Shown piece after piece: positions 44,028-55,868 of a stretch of DNA of 64,000 nucleotides. The notes under the pieces are model-generated. The model was not told the origin of the DNA. It made no database searches and saw only the letters and a list, made by a program, of their open reading frames with translations. Position 1 is the stretch's first letter; every line of letters begins with the position of its first letter. The stretch lies in the NCBI GenBank assembly GCA_014529385.2, contig CM043948.1, positions 79,566,291-79,630,290 of the forward strand, given 5' to 3'. The DNA comes from Adiantum capillus-veneris (Eukaryota > Streptophyta > Polypodiopsida > Polypodiales > Pteridaceae). Made by a program: the position numbers and the translations under genes.

Positions 44028-45221
44028 CTATGATACCACATGACCCAACAACTGAACCCTTGGTTGTGCTAGCTTGCACTTCTTCAGATTCAATTGACCT
44101 CCTTCTTCATCTAGCCTTTGAAAACACAGCCTTAACTTGGACAAATGTTCTACCCTGGAACTATAGCAACCAATATCATCCATAAACACTCTGATGAACT
44201 TACCCAAGTAAGGTCCAAACACCTTGTTCATCCAATCTTGAAAATTCGCATACGCATTCACCAGTCCAAAAGGCATCCTACGGTAGGCAAAGCAACCCCA
44301 TGGAGAAATGAAGGTAGTCTTCAACTGGTCCTCCAAAGAAATACTGATCTGAAAATACCCTAAAAACCCATCCATAACAGAATAGCGCTCATGTCCGAAA
44401 ACCTGGTTTAAAATCTCAGCTTGAAATGGCAAAGGGTAATGATTCCGCTTGGTTGTAGCATTCAAAGGCTTATAATCTACACATACTTGCCACTTTCCAT
44501 TTTTCTTCGAGGTAATGACAACAGGAGAAACCCATTCAGACTCCTTTACTCGATATATAATACCTTCCTCGAGCAACTTGTTGATCTCCTTCCATAGAGC
44601 TTCCTTTTGAATATCTCCCAGCCTTCTGAGCTTCTGTGCTTTTGGTCTGTATCCTTCTTTAAGTAGAATCTGATGCTCCACTCCTTTAGCTCCCCTCAGA
44701 TCCTTATACTTCGTTGCAAAAAAGTCAGGGTAGGATGCACATAGGTCCATATAGCCCTCTTTCTCCTGCTTTGTTAAATCGGAACCTAGCATATCTTCCA
44801 CCTCTTTAGCTTGTAGACTACAAACAAGAACTTGCATACCTTTCCTTGCAGTGGTAGAGTCTACTGTGACTCCAAAAAAATCTGTATCCAGGTTTAATAA
44901 ATCCTCATCACTCTCTTCCTCTTTGACACTGGTCAATCCTTCATCATAAGTAGACTCAGTCTCGTACTCATAGCTGGTACTGAAATCTCGATTATCTCCA
45001 CCTACTGAGGGATGAAAATGACTTTCCCTAGTCTTTAGATCCAACAAAATATGTCCACCATTTTCCCGATATGGCAAGGTAAACACCCCAATCCCCCAAT
45101 CTTGCTTGGCTCCAATTGCCAACAGCCATGGCCTCCCCAATATAATTGGATAAGCATTCTCTCCTGCTTTCATGACAAAAAAATCAATTAAGCATTCAAT
45201 TCCCATAACCTTTACCTTCAC
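44028..45221 (-). CDS. Gypsy protease-RT linker and reverse transcriptase
   Basis: 397 codons. ILGRPWLLAIGAKQDW is the end of protease. RT blocks: WVSPVVITSKKNGKWQVCVD, YPLPFQAEILNQVF, SVMDGFLGYFQI, RRMPFGLVNAYANFQ and the catalytic FMDDIG (x-x-DD intact), then LNLKKCKLAQPRVQLLGHV and a premature stop. The frame resumes before 43951 with EKVKALVLMEPP and joins RNase H. Confidence 0.92.
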   Translation of the reverse strand: MKVKVMGIECLIDFFVMKAGENAYPIILGRPWLLAIGAKQDWGIGVFTLPYRENGGHILLDLKTRESHFHPSVGGDNRDFSTSYEYETESTYDEGLTSVKEEESDEDLLNLDTDFFGVTVDSTTARKGMQVLVCSLQAKEVEDMLGSDLTKQEKEGYMDLCASYPDFFATKYKDLRGAKGVEHQILLKEGYRPKAQKLRRLGDIQKEALWKEINKLLEEGIIYRVKESEWVSPVVITSKKNGKWQVCVDYKPLNATTKRNHYPLPFQAEILNQVFGHERYSVMDGFLGYFQISISLEDQLKTTFISPWGCFAYRRMPFGLVNAYANFQDWMNKVFGPYLGKFIRVFMDDIGCYSSRVEHLSKLRLCFQRLDEEGGQLNLKKCKLAQPRVQLLGHVVS

Positions 45222-45266
45222 ACTGTGCCACTCCTAAACAACAAGCTTTGGCATGATTAGCCATCC

Positions 45267-46759
45267 TCATTCACACATTGGATCTGACAATAGCTTTGAT
45301 GCCAAAATATCCCTCATAGCCGACTCTGTAATAACACAGACTTGGGCACCACCATCGATGTAGGCTTGAACCTGATTCTTCTTCTCCATCAAAACATCCA
45401 CCACCGGAAGCACATCGGTCGGACTCCCCACTTTTAAGGCTAGATTCTGTACTATATGCACCTCTCCTCCCACTCGAGGAAGCCTTGTGCTGACAGTGGT
45501 TGACCATTGCCTTCTTAACTTAGGGTTTAATGCAAGCAGCTGCCCAAAAGTGATGTTAGCCTTTTGATTTTGAACATCTCTTACCAAATCATAATCCGGA
45601 TTACCGCGTTCCGGCTGAAAATCCTTTTGGGTAATTCTTCGTCTTTGCCTTCTTCTGCTTGGCTCTGGCTGCTCTCTACCTTCATTTACCTTCTCTTTCC
45701 CCTTCTTTGCTCTAGTTTCACGCTCCGTCTCAGTCTCCCTTTCACCTCGAGCTCTTTTGCTGGTCATGATGTCAACCTCTTGCCTGTCAACACCAATAAT
45801 GTTAACCCTTGATATTTCATCATTGCCTGATGGAGCCGCCTGTGATTGATTTTCAACCTCTTGTTTCCCTCTTTGGCCATTAAATTGTGCTTGACCATGA
45901 CCTCGACCAAATAGAGGATACATGCCGCCCCTTTCCCTTGGTGGGTGAGGGAAATCTGGAACATAGTGGCCCTCCTCTCCACAATTGTAGCACCTGCTAG
46001 GCAATTCCTAGCTCTGCCTCTTCCTGTCCTTGCTTGACCTCTATCTACTTAAAGGCAACTCTTGCATTTTCTCAGACAAACCTTGAACTGTACGTACCCA
46101 TTGTTCAGGAACGGTTGTTACCCCTCGATTAGGCTGATTCTCCATTTGAACTTCTTCTCTCGGACTCGAAGCCGGATTGGGAATCATCGCCTCATATCCC
46201 AATGCACCTTGCTCAATCTTCTTCTTTATTTTACAGCTTTTAGATCGCGCAATAGCAACTGCCCCCTTGTAATTCTCTGGGCCCTCAAAATCTACCTTTT
46301 CACGAACTTTGGGATGTAAACAAAACATAAACTTTTCCAATTTAAAGTACTCACCACCATTGACCAACTGCATGGCCACTGCAAAGTCCCTCAGCACTCT
46401 TCGAAGCCGGCGAGGAAGACGCTAAATTCCTCATTCACGTCCTGCTTCAAATTTTTCAACCTTGCATCCAAGTCGACGGGAGACACCTCTTTTCGAAATT
46501 CTTGCAGAAAACGAGCCCGCAACACCGACCACATAACTCCTGGCTCTCCCTCCAACGCTTAGAACCATGTCTTGGCTTTTTCCCGCATCAAGAACGAGAT
46601 CATTTGCATCTTGCTAGCTTCATCCGGCATATGCAATGATAGCATATACAACTCAAAATGGGCCATCCACTCTTCTGGATCTCCTTCTCCGGCAAAAATT
46701 GGTCCATCACTATGTGTTGCCATCTCTCCTTGAGGGAAATAATCGTCTTTGATCAACAC
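45267..46759 (-). pseudogene. Gypsy gag and protease, broken
   Basis: Three open pieces. 46559-46759: start of gag with FAGEGDPEEWMAHFELYM. 46041-46397: LVNGGEYFKLEKFMFCLHP and KVREKVDFEGPENY. 45267-46004: zinc knuckle CYNCGEEGHYVPDF, whose last Cys (CX2CX4HX4C) is Phe, a basic region, and protease AYIDGGAQVCVITESAM with DGGA at the active site. Stops between pieces make it non-functional. Confidence 0.85.
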
Positions 46760-46780
46760 AGATCAGCAATCAGCAGCTCC

Positions 46781-46794
46781 TCAATGGGGGCACC
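46781..46794 (-). other. Candidate primer-binding site
   Basis: Minus strand TGGTGCCCCCATTG, starting 6 nt inside the 5' LTR end. It has the TGG of a tRNA-CCA complement; the tRNA is not assigned. Confidence 0.5.
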
Positions 46795-46800
46795 AGAAGA

Positions 46801-48846
46801 TGGAGAGGGGGAATAGGGAACACACCCAGAACACAAAATATTTGCCTCTCTATAGCCCAGGGATTCCACGTCAGCACCCCTAACCTCTCAAATAACACTT
46901 TCAAATTGGCTAATTTGCACTAAAAACTCCACTTTAGCATACAAAACAACTATCTCACACCTTGCAAAAAACACCCCACAACACAAATGCACCCACACTG
47001 CTCAAGTCACCCTTTCCGGCTCACCAAACACTCCTAATCTGCCCTCTTGGTAGCACCTTTCGAGCTGTAGGCAAACCCTCTGCAAGCAATGGCTAATACA
47101 CGAAGAGCGAGAGAAAAGGAGGGGAATGGGGAGTAGCAACACAAGAGATTGGGGCAAATGAGTGGTACTATTGCATAGGGAGTAGTACAATCAAGTATGT
47201 AGCTTCAATGGCAAGCTTAGCAAAACACAAGCTCAAGCTTCCACTCTCACACTCAGGCAAAAAAGCCCTCAAATTTTCGCATTTACAACCTTTTATAGGG
47301 GTGCCTCTAGGAGGTCCAAAAAAAGAAAAAAGGATGAGTTCTCCTCCCGTGGCCTTCACTTAGAGCTTCTTTTAGAATTTGATTGCATTGCCAACACTTG
47401 GCATATTTGGTTTTTGGAAACCTTTGCATGGTGTACACCTTGGGTTTTGGTCCCTTCCCTTTGGCCGACCGGATCTCCCCTTGGGCCTCTCTTGCCTTGG
47501 ATTGCTCTTTAATTTCCCCGTCATCACCTCTTTGCAGTGAGACCCCTCCCTTGTCGAGGCAATAGCGATGTTTCTATTGGGGGGCGGGGGGGGGTACACC
47601 CCTTTCCTCAAAAAACTTTGGCCCTTAGCGGGCATGGGCACCGGCCCTTATAGGCTGCCACATCATCACTGTGAAATTCCCCACGCAGGCCGATCGTGGG
47701 CCACCTCCTTGCACCACCAACAGACGCCAAAACCTCCACCATACCGCCACGCAGCGCCTGCGCCCTTGCCATCGCCATGGGAGGGAGAGCTCCCCTCTCT
47801 CTCCCCTCTTGTGACTACTATAGAGCTCACGCTCTGCGATATATACCACGGCCCTGCACGTCCCCTTGCGCATATGGGATATGTGCACGGCCACATGGCG
47901 GCCCCTTAATGACTAGAACCCCAAGGGCCATAAATCCCTTCAAATTTTTTTAGAAAAAAAACATTTTCTTGGTCCCTTCCCCTAGCTCCCATTCTGTGCT
48001 CCAAGGTTGGATTTTCAAGCCGTAAATCCTGGATGCGAACTTACTTGCCTTACTCTGGATTCACCTTTCCTTGCCGCCCTTTACAATTCTCCGAGCCCCC
48101 AAACCTAGGCCGTAAAAACCGAGAAAACCATCCTTGGCCAACTCTGGACAAATGCATTCAGCTTTCTGGCTTCGGTAACTTCCTGCTCCGGGCTCCATTT
48201 GAAATGCAGTCACTTCCTACTATCTCTGTAACTTCCTGATCGAGGCTCCATTTGAAATGCAGTCACTTCCTACTATCTCTGTATTATGCACACCCCGCTC
48301 TAGAACTTTGTCAGTGCACAAAAGATGCCAAATGGCACATCCTCCAATGCGGCCAAGTGGGCTCAGACCCGGCCCCCGGAAAAACTCCAATTGATCATAT
48401 CTTGCAAACCATAGCTTTGATCCACAATCCGAAAATACAGGTAGGTTCCATGAATTGAGCTCTACACACATGTACCTCGACTTCCCCTTGGATCACCTGT
48501 CCCCAGTTGCCTTGTCCAGCAAGAATCTGCAAACCACTAAATCTTCAACCTTCAATAACTCGGGCTCCGTAGCTCGGTTTGATGAGCCGTCTGGACCTGC
48601 TCCTTCAGCACTTCAAGCTCTTCATTCCTGGACCCAAAAGTTGCAGTTTGCATTTCGTTCACCTGCCACCCAAAGTAGCCCCTCATGGAGCCTTTCTTGG
48701 CCTATAAGCCGCATCACGCATACAGTTCCGCTGCTACCTGCCATCCAATGATTTTCCTAGATGCTCTAGTCCTTTTCCATGCTTCTGTTTGCTTGCATAT
48801 ACCTGCCCATGTCACTTTCTAGAGTCAGAACACTTTGGATGCACCA
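46801..48846 (-). repeat. 5' LTR of the gypsy element
   Basis: Partner of 39459-41460. It has a small internal duplication at 48180-48290 (TCCATTTGAAATGCAGTCAC twice) not seen in the other LTR, which explains the extra length. TATATA at 47839-47845 matches the putative promoter of the other copy. Confidence 0.93.
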
Positions 48847-50507
48847 ACGTGAACCAACCCTGGCACTCTAGGCTTTGGGGAGTATCTCTCTAGAGCTACT
48901 CTTTGTGACTCTTGCTCTGTCTTTCTCTCTTCAGATCCATCAGCTCTTTCCTGTCCCGTGGGAGCTCTTTTCTCTCATGTTTCACTTTTGCAGCCCATGG
49001 CGGATTAGGAGTTCCATAAACAACTATTGAAGCCTCTGTCATTGTGTATATGGCTTGAATGAGGTCTTCATAGGTGTTTCTTTCATCTTTCTCCTTATCC
49101 CTAGATGCAGGTGTGGCCTCTTCTTTTGCTCTTGGTGATGATTGTGGTTCGGGTGTAGAGGGTTTTGGACTTGGAGGAGGGGTGGGAGAGGTTGGTGGTG
49201 AAGTTGGTGTCTCAACTTTCGTCCTCTCGCCCTCTTGATCCTTCTTCACTGGTGTTTCTAGCATTTCCTTTAGCTTTTTCTTGATTTTCTTGCACCTCCT
49301 CCATCGTGAAAGGCTCTAAGTTTTGCTGCTCAAGCACTCTTTTCATCTCTTCATAAGCCTAGATGTAATGATCAAACTGGTCTTCTAGTGGTCTAGAGGA
49401 TCTTCCTTTGACCTTTGCTAGGTCTGGCACCCAATACTCTTCAAAATCTCCCTTTAGTGCTCTTTCTGCTCTGAACTTCTCAATCAACCTCTTGATCCGA
49501 GCGAATTTTTGGCTGTGCATTTCTTTGGGTCTGGATTCCTTGGCCATTGCCACTTTTCCTTTCTTCCTTGGTGGCTCCACAGTCTCTTCTTCAAGAACAA
49601 TTTCTAATCTTCTTCTTAGTCTTGTGGTGACTGGTGAGGCCATTGGACTCACTGGCTCATCTTCAGTGTCCGAATTTATCTTGAACCACTCATTCTGTGT
49701 TGGTGGCACTAGCCATTGTCCTCTAGTGCCGATTGCTTCATACGCAATCTTTGTCAAGGTTTCCCCTTCTTCAATGTACTTAGGCTTTTCCATGTCCATG
49801 CCAACCACTTGCTCATGTAGATATTGGGCGTAGTTATCTTCTTTGGTATGCTGCTTTTCAATGCCCATGTTGTAGTTGTTGCCACTGCATGGGGAAGAGT
49901 GGTGTACTTATGGGGTCTCTTGCTGCAAACGTGGAAGTATTGGTTGTAGATCTTGCATATCTTTGCAGCTCTTGGGTCCACCAGGTCTTCAAATGTTTGA
50001 TTAGGCTTCTTTTGGGTGTAGACCTCTTCTTTTCCGAACTGAGCTTCCCTTATTGTGGAGCCCAAGTGCATCTACTATGGTTTGAAGTGTGATCAAACTT
50101 TTTGTCTTTAGGCCATCCAAGGCCGTGATCACTACCTTGCTGTCTTTTTGAAACAAGCTGACTAGCTCATATACTCTTTGAACATCCACACTTGCTGGTG
50201 GTGTTGTGTAGAAGTTGTGGAGGTCCACTATTTCTAGCTAGTTGAGGGTTTATTCTCGTGTTGCCAATTCTAACAACTCTTGTGGATTCATTGTGATATC
50301 CACTTTGTTGCCTTGTGGGTCTCTGAAAGTGCCTTGGTATACTACCACTCCTTCCTTTTCTAATGTGGCCTCGTCTACCCAGTCCTTAGCTGGCTTGAGT
50401 GTCTCCTCTTGCAGTGTGTAGGGTTCATTGGCTTCAATAATGTTTTTTATGGACATTCTTTTCTTCTTTTCTGGGGATTTACTGGCCTCCATAGATCCTA
50501 CGGACAC
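48847..50507 (-). pseudogene. Coiled-coil element protein, N-terminal segment
   Basis: Minus-strand frames 50250-50507 (MSIKNIIEANEPYTLQEET, GTFRDPQGNKVDITMNPQE), 50001-50228 (NFYTTPPASVDVQRVYELV, GLKTKSLITLQTIVDALG), 49359-49868 (ARIKRLIEKFRAERALKGDF) and 48896-49264 (Pro/Ser/Thr-rich, then Lys/Glu-rich). Stops and frame changes separate them. They lead into PKPRVPGLVH next to the gypsy insertion and so form the front of the same protein as 39136-39458 and 28396-30043, together over 1,000 codons. Family unknown. Confidence 0.5.
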
Positions 50508-52741
50508 TTCAAGTGAGAAAGTTAGCTAATCCTGCATTTTCTCAGTTTCTAGCTGTCCAAATGAATTTTAAATTGAAAAACAAGCTAATTAGGGCCTAAG
50601 GGTGTAGTGCACATGGTTTTGATTGCTTTTGGGTGAAGATTGATTCTATGAGACATTATACATGTATAATGTCTAAGTGCTCAAAACAGAATGATATTTC
50701 ACATGTGCACAACTCTCATCATCTACTTCGTGAATATATGCCTAGATTCCAATTTGGATTTCATTTGGGTAAGCTACGACCACTAGAATTCCCTACAGGC
50801 TTGCTTAGTTTTGAGTAATTGAGGCTCAAATGGGATGATATGAGGTAGATGCTCACATAATCATGTTGTGGAGGCTTAGATAGGTTAAAGTTAGTCTCCA
50901 GGTTCATTTTCAAATCAGTGAGACATTATACGCTATAATTTCTAGTCTGTTAAAAATGACTCAGGCTGGAAGTGTAAGTGGTCATTGGCATGTGATACCC
51001 TCCTGTGACATTAGAATTTGATTTTGGATTCTCCTCTTGTGTTTGGAGCCAAATTTCAATTATGGAGCCTTGGGTTCCGTTATTGGGGTTACGATGGGTA
51101 AAAAGCTATAGAATTTGATGGGACTTGAGCTTTGGGTTAATATTGTTGGGATAAAGGCCTTTGAAGTGAAATTTTTGCCCAAAACTGCCATTTGGCCATT
51201 GGGAGACATTATACGTGTATAATTTCTTTAGTGAGTTTTTTGGCTTAGACTTCCTCTGTAGCCTCCTTTAGTGGCTGGGACTCCCTTCATCAACTCTGAT
51301 TCTTATTTGGAGGTGGGTTAAATGGATGGGACCTAGTATACTCCTTTGGAGTGATTTTTTGATTTTGTGCTCCAAGTGGTCATCAATTAGCCCAAACTTC
51401 TCCACTTTGAAGGTATGAATTGTATACAACATGGTGCATAAGCTTGCACTGAGAATTTCTTGTTTTGGCCTCTATATGATAGTTTAGACATTATGCGCAT
51501 AAAGAGTCTCTTGATGCAAAACAAGTTGAAATTCCACAGGCAGGTTGTGTATGGCTTGTGTAAGGTGTCCTTGATCTCTGATATGATTTTGAATTTGTGA
51601 AGTGTGTAAAAAAGCTTGAAGAGGTGTCATCACACATGATTTCGCTCTTTTGAGTGAATGAAGGTCAAAACACATCCATTTGGGATTGATGTGTGCCGGG
51701 GGGGCTCATCATGATGTGCTCAAAGAGCTAGAGGATTCAAAAGCAAGATAGCTTGTCATGTCATGGCTGGTAGACATTATAGGCATATAATGTCTATTTA
51801 AGGATTCTTGGCCCAGACTTGTTGTAGATATAGTCCATGATGTTTATAAGGATTTGATAGGTGCACACATGAAACTGGATAAGTGCTCTTGAGCTCAAGG
51901 CCATAAAAATAGGTTATGACACTTTGTTTTTGAAAATGACGTGAGTAGTGACCAATACATGTCCAAATTTGGTGTAGAATCTTGGTGTGATATGCTTGAC
52001 AAGTCTAGATGATCAAAATATTGGCATCACTCCTCTATGGAAGAATTAGCCTTTATACGCGTATAATGTCTATTTTTTAAAAATGCATTTCTGAGCATAT
52101 GCATGTGATATTTAGCGTATGTCCAAATTTCACATGATTTGAGCTCTTTTGATAAGTCGAAAGCCAAAAAATGAAATTAGGCTAAGACTTTGTGATTTTT
52201 TTGGTTCTTGGGTACCCTTATTGGCTCCAAATCAGATGAAATCTTATGTGCTCCATGTGGAGGGTATGCAAAACGTTCTGGTAAAATCATGTGAGTGTTT
52301 CTTGTGCCCAATTTGTTTGTGAGACATCATACAAGTATGATGTCTTCACTGATAAAAACTGGTTTTGATGCCTTGAGGTGTTTTGAGATTGTGCCCTAAG
52401 CCTACTAGCTGGTTTTCACTTTAAAAAGTTAGTTGTTCAGTTTTGAAACTCCGTGCTTGGCATTTCAGTCTGCAAAAGAGATTTCTTCATTGTGGCCGTG
52501 TTTTCGTAAATATGCTTCTTGATCTTTAATTCCCTCTCATGTGAATGCTCTTGGGCACCCTTCTGTGGCCATGGTGAATCATTTGAACTCACCGATGCCC
52601 TTTTTGGTGATTTGTCCCTCAAATAGCATCTTTTGCTGAGGAGACTATCAACGACAATTTTTCTTGATGTTTGAGCTGACATGTTGATTGTTGATGATAT
52701 GTTGATGATGCCTATGAAGTTTGGTGACAAACAGACACCTA
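50508..52741. repeat. Seven spaced 24-bp palindromes, ~280-bp period
   Basis: Palindromes at 50651, 50921, 51204, 51486, 51772, 52048 and 52322 (24 bp each; second 23 bp). The first is perfect: AGACATTATACA followed by its complement. Others vary at the centre (ACGCGT, ACGTGT, AGGCAT, ACAAGT) with a few arm changes. Spacing is 270, 283, 282, 286, 276 and 274 bp. Sequence between them is barely similar, so either it is a very old tandem array or only the palindromes are kept. No gene otherwise; an ORF at 52437-52730 is unrecognised. Confidence 0.9.
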
Positions 52742-53331
52742 CATTAGGAGAAATATGGACTTTGCATGGGCCTTGTAAGGAATCCTAATTTTTAGGGATT
52801 AAGGCTAATGTTGTGTAGGGTTAAGGAGACAAGGGCATTCAAGAAGCTAGTTTTGAGTAGACTTTTCTAGCCTTTTTTTTAGACACATGTAGGATGTGGA
52901 CCTAAGAGGCCACTTTCTCTCTCTAGCTTTTGGAAAGTGAAGGGAGTAAAGGGGTGTGGCCACATCAGCAAAAACGTGGGTCACTAAGAGCCAAATTTGA
53001 CTTTTTTTCAAAAAAGTTATTTTTACTTATTTTTGACTTAAAACTTCCTCCCAACATACATACACATCAAAAAATCATTTTTTGACATTTTTTTGAACCT
53101 ACAAACACTAAAAGTCCACTTTTGAAAAAAAAAATCCCCCCCCCAAAAAAAACCTTTGTTCTCTCCTCCTCCTTCTTCCTCTCTTCCTCTCCTCTCCCTC
53201 CCTACCCCCTTCTCTCCTCCTCCTCCCCTCTCTCTCCCTCTCCCCCCTTGCCCCCTTCTCTCCTCCCATGTTCCTCCCTCTTCCTCCCCCCTCTTTCTTT
53301 TCATTCTTTGTTTCCTCACGCAACAGCTCCC

Positions 53332-53650
53332 ATGGTGCTCATAGACATCAAAAATCATATGCCTCCACCACCATGTACTCCGCACAACAAAAGTGTACAT
53401 ATTGCTTGTCCGCGGTGTTTGCACAGAAGGCCGCACGTGAGGGTGAGCAGAGGTCATCCCAAGATCGTCATACTGTCGGTGAGACGAATGTGTATGGTTC
53501 TTCAATATCTTGGGAGGGGAGAAGTAGGCTTGTTAGGCTATTGCAATTGGTTGTGTATGGGTGCAGGTGCTTCTTTGCATTTGTGGATGCACGAATGTCA
53601 AGCTCTTCAGCTCAAAACAGTGGCATTACAAGAAACAGTGGGTGCATGTT
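53332..53650 (+). pseudogene. Element B remnant of gene 1
   Basis: ATG at 53332 and MVLIDIKNHMPPPPCTPHNKS align with element A (30714). In shifted frames it continues to LGYCNWLCMGAGASLHLWMH and ALQETVGAC, then loses similarity. A ~57-bp piece present in A (the VDGHLYPYDP region) is deleted. Confidence 0.75.
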
Positions 53651-54840
53651 AGAGAGGTCAAGTGTCACCACTTTTCCTTTAAAACAGCGTTCTTTGTTAC
53701 ATCTTCCAGGTAGGTGCTTCAAATCCATCCTTATTAGAGGTGGGTAATCTCATCCTAATGCAAGAATGGCTCAAGGAACTGGCATAACATGAAGCTTTTA
53801 CGATGGCACAAAGCTCTCCTCAAGCAATGTGGCTCCCACTACACCAAAAATCACTATGCTAATATGGAGAGATCCCTAGTAGGACAATACAACAACTTTT
53901 CATCAGCAACATACCCTTTCCTAACATGAGGGCACCCCCACCAGAGATATTTTTATATGATAGGTCACTCCATGAGCATACCATGTCATGGAATGGATGT
54001 AAGAACTATGACTGCACTACTCCTTGGAATTTGTTCACGAATGTATGTTTATCAAAGTTAATGAGAAGAAGTTTGGACTTTTTTGTTTGTTCATGTGTAA
54101 GAGCACTCTTGGTCTACCATATTTTAAATTGTTTGATAAGTTAAATAAGATTTGTAGTCATTTAAAGTGTCATTTTTTTTTTGGTAAGATTGTACATGAG
54201 AAGACATGATAAAGTACAAGAGATCTTGACGGAATAAACCTCGATGAGATTCCCACCATGCACTTGTGACACCATACCTCTCCTGGAACCCTTTGACTGC
54301 TATCATTGTGGGGAGTCCAATGGGGGGCTATTTTCAAATTTTTAGCATAACTTTTTTTTGAAGGAAATTTTGGTTATTCTAAAGTTTATACACAGTCTAG
54401 GAGTTCATTCTGATTTTTTTTCTTCAGTTTCAAATTTTGACCGAGTACACTCCTTGGAAGCCACTTTTGAAGGTGTTAGGGCGAGATTTTGGGAAAGTTT
54501 TGTATGTAGAAAATATAGTCCTTAATACAATGAAAAACAATAGTTGTTTGAGTATTTTCAGATTCCATGGTTTTAATGCTCGTTTGAGCCCGTAGATTAA
54601 GAAAAAAGTAAAAAATGTATGTTTTACATCATTTTTAAGTAAATTGTCAACTTGCACGTTGATTTTTGGAGAATGCGAGCAAGATATGATTTTTTCTCAT
54701 CGCATGATGGTCAAAGAACGCGATGAGATGAACAAATTCATGTGAGGCAAGCCCAGACAGATTCGGAGCCAATTGAAATCTAGAAGCTGTTGAAAACAAC
54801 CGAAAAGTTTAACACTTGAATCATGGCCATGCATCAAAAA

Positions 54841-54945
54841 TATGCTCACACGGTGAAGGAGGTGCTTCAAAGCTATGTCAGTATAAAATGCAAGCAATAG
54901 CATTGGAGGCTATTCAAGAAGTTGTAGAGGCTCACATCATTTCAG
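54841..54945 (+). pseudogene. Element B fragment of the histone H3-like gene
   Basis: Aligns at DNA level with element A 34470-34575 (GTGAAGGAGGTGCTTCAAAG, AATGCAAGCAATAGC, GAGGCTATTCAAGAAG, CACATCATTTC). It has a 5-bp deletion and stops, and lacks the EDTNLCAIHAKRV end. It sits directly upstream of the hairpins, as in A. Confidence 0.85.
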
Positions 54946-55065
54946 ATGACTTTGCAATGACAAAATGATTAAGAGTTGTGTCTACTGTCTCCATAGTGAT
55001 TTGGCTTTTCGGTTTATCCATGTGTTTTAAGTTAAGTGGTTCTGGCCTGAAGAGTTAAATTTAAA

Positions 55066-55868
55066 TCAAATATTAACATTTTTGCCATCCTAAGGGGCAA
55101 ACAAAGCTAGAAAATGCAAAAAAAAGGGTGGCCACAACGGCGCTCAGATGGCCCATCCTGCAGTTTTGGATGGCTCATCTACGCGCCCTTGTGGCCACCC
55201 TTTTTTTTGCATTTTCTAGCTTTGTTTGCCCCTTAGGATAACAAAAATGTTAATAGTTGATGAAACCAGATGTTTATGTAGCATGAGACTAGATTTTTAT
55301 ATTGTCCAATGTGATTTGGCCTTTTGGTGCAGGGAACTAGTAAGTTGAGTTGAAGGAAGGCATAATGTTCTTGAAAAGTTAAATTTTACACTCATCTCAC
55401 CTTTTCCAAGGTCCTGGAGTGCAACAATAGCCCAATTATGCAAAAAAAAGGGTGGCCACAAGGGTGCGCAAATGGCCCATCCAACAGTTTTGGATGGCTC
55501 ACCTGCACGCCCTTGTGGCCACCCTTTTTTTTGCATTATATGGCCTTGTCTTCCCCTTATAATAGCAAGAATGTTAATATTTGATGAAACTAGATGTTTA
55601 TGCAGCATGAGACTAGATTTTTATACTGTCCAATGTGATTTGCCCTGTTGGAGCAGGGAACTAGTAAGTTGAGTTGAAGAAAGGCATAATATGCTTGAAA
55701 AGTTCAATTTTAGGTTCATCTCATCTTTTCCAGGGTCCTGGAGTGCAGCAATAGCCTAATTATGCAAAAAAAGGGTGGCTAGAAGGGTCCACATATGGCC
55801 CATCCAGCAGTTTTGGATGGCTCACTACGCACCCTTGTGGCCACCCCTTTTTTTGCATTATATGGCCT
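55066..55868. repeat. Three tandem hairpins in element B
   Basis: Inverted repeats centred near 55163, 55487 and 55810, all with the loop CAGTTTTGGATGG and stem GGGTGGCCACAAGGG. The stretches between them (TGATGAAACCAGATGTTTAT at 55258, again at 55582) are also repeated, so a ~324-bp unit holding one hairpin was amplified in tandem. Element A has a single copy. Confidence 0.92.

Larger units (their letters stand above)
39459..48846 (-). mobile_element. Ty3/gypsy LTR retrotransposon, Tat-like (dual RNase H), 9.39 kb
   Basis: Two direct repeats of 2,002 and 2,046 bp (39459-41460, 46801-48846) begin TGGAGAGGG and end GCACCA. ACGT precedes the left copy and follows the right one. Internally, minus-strand gag, protease, RT, RNase H, a second RNase H and integrase follow in gypsy order, with a primer-binding site at the 46.8 kb end and a polypurine tract at the 41.46 kb end. 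The second, archaeal-type RNase H between RNase H and integrase is the mark of the plant Tat lineage. Several stops and frameshifts; the LTRs differ at scattered bases and small indels, so it is not recent. Confidence 0.93.

Noticed and set aside
50651-52345. CRISPR-like array of spaced repeats
   Set aside because: Spacers are ~255 bp, repeats vary, and this is a plant nuclear context with no cas genes.
53108-53505. Arg/Glu/Gly-rich minus-strand ORFs in element B
   Set aside because: They are the reverse of the CT-rich leader also present in element A and are low complexity.
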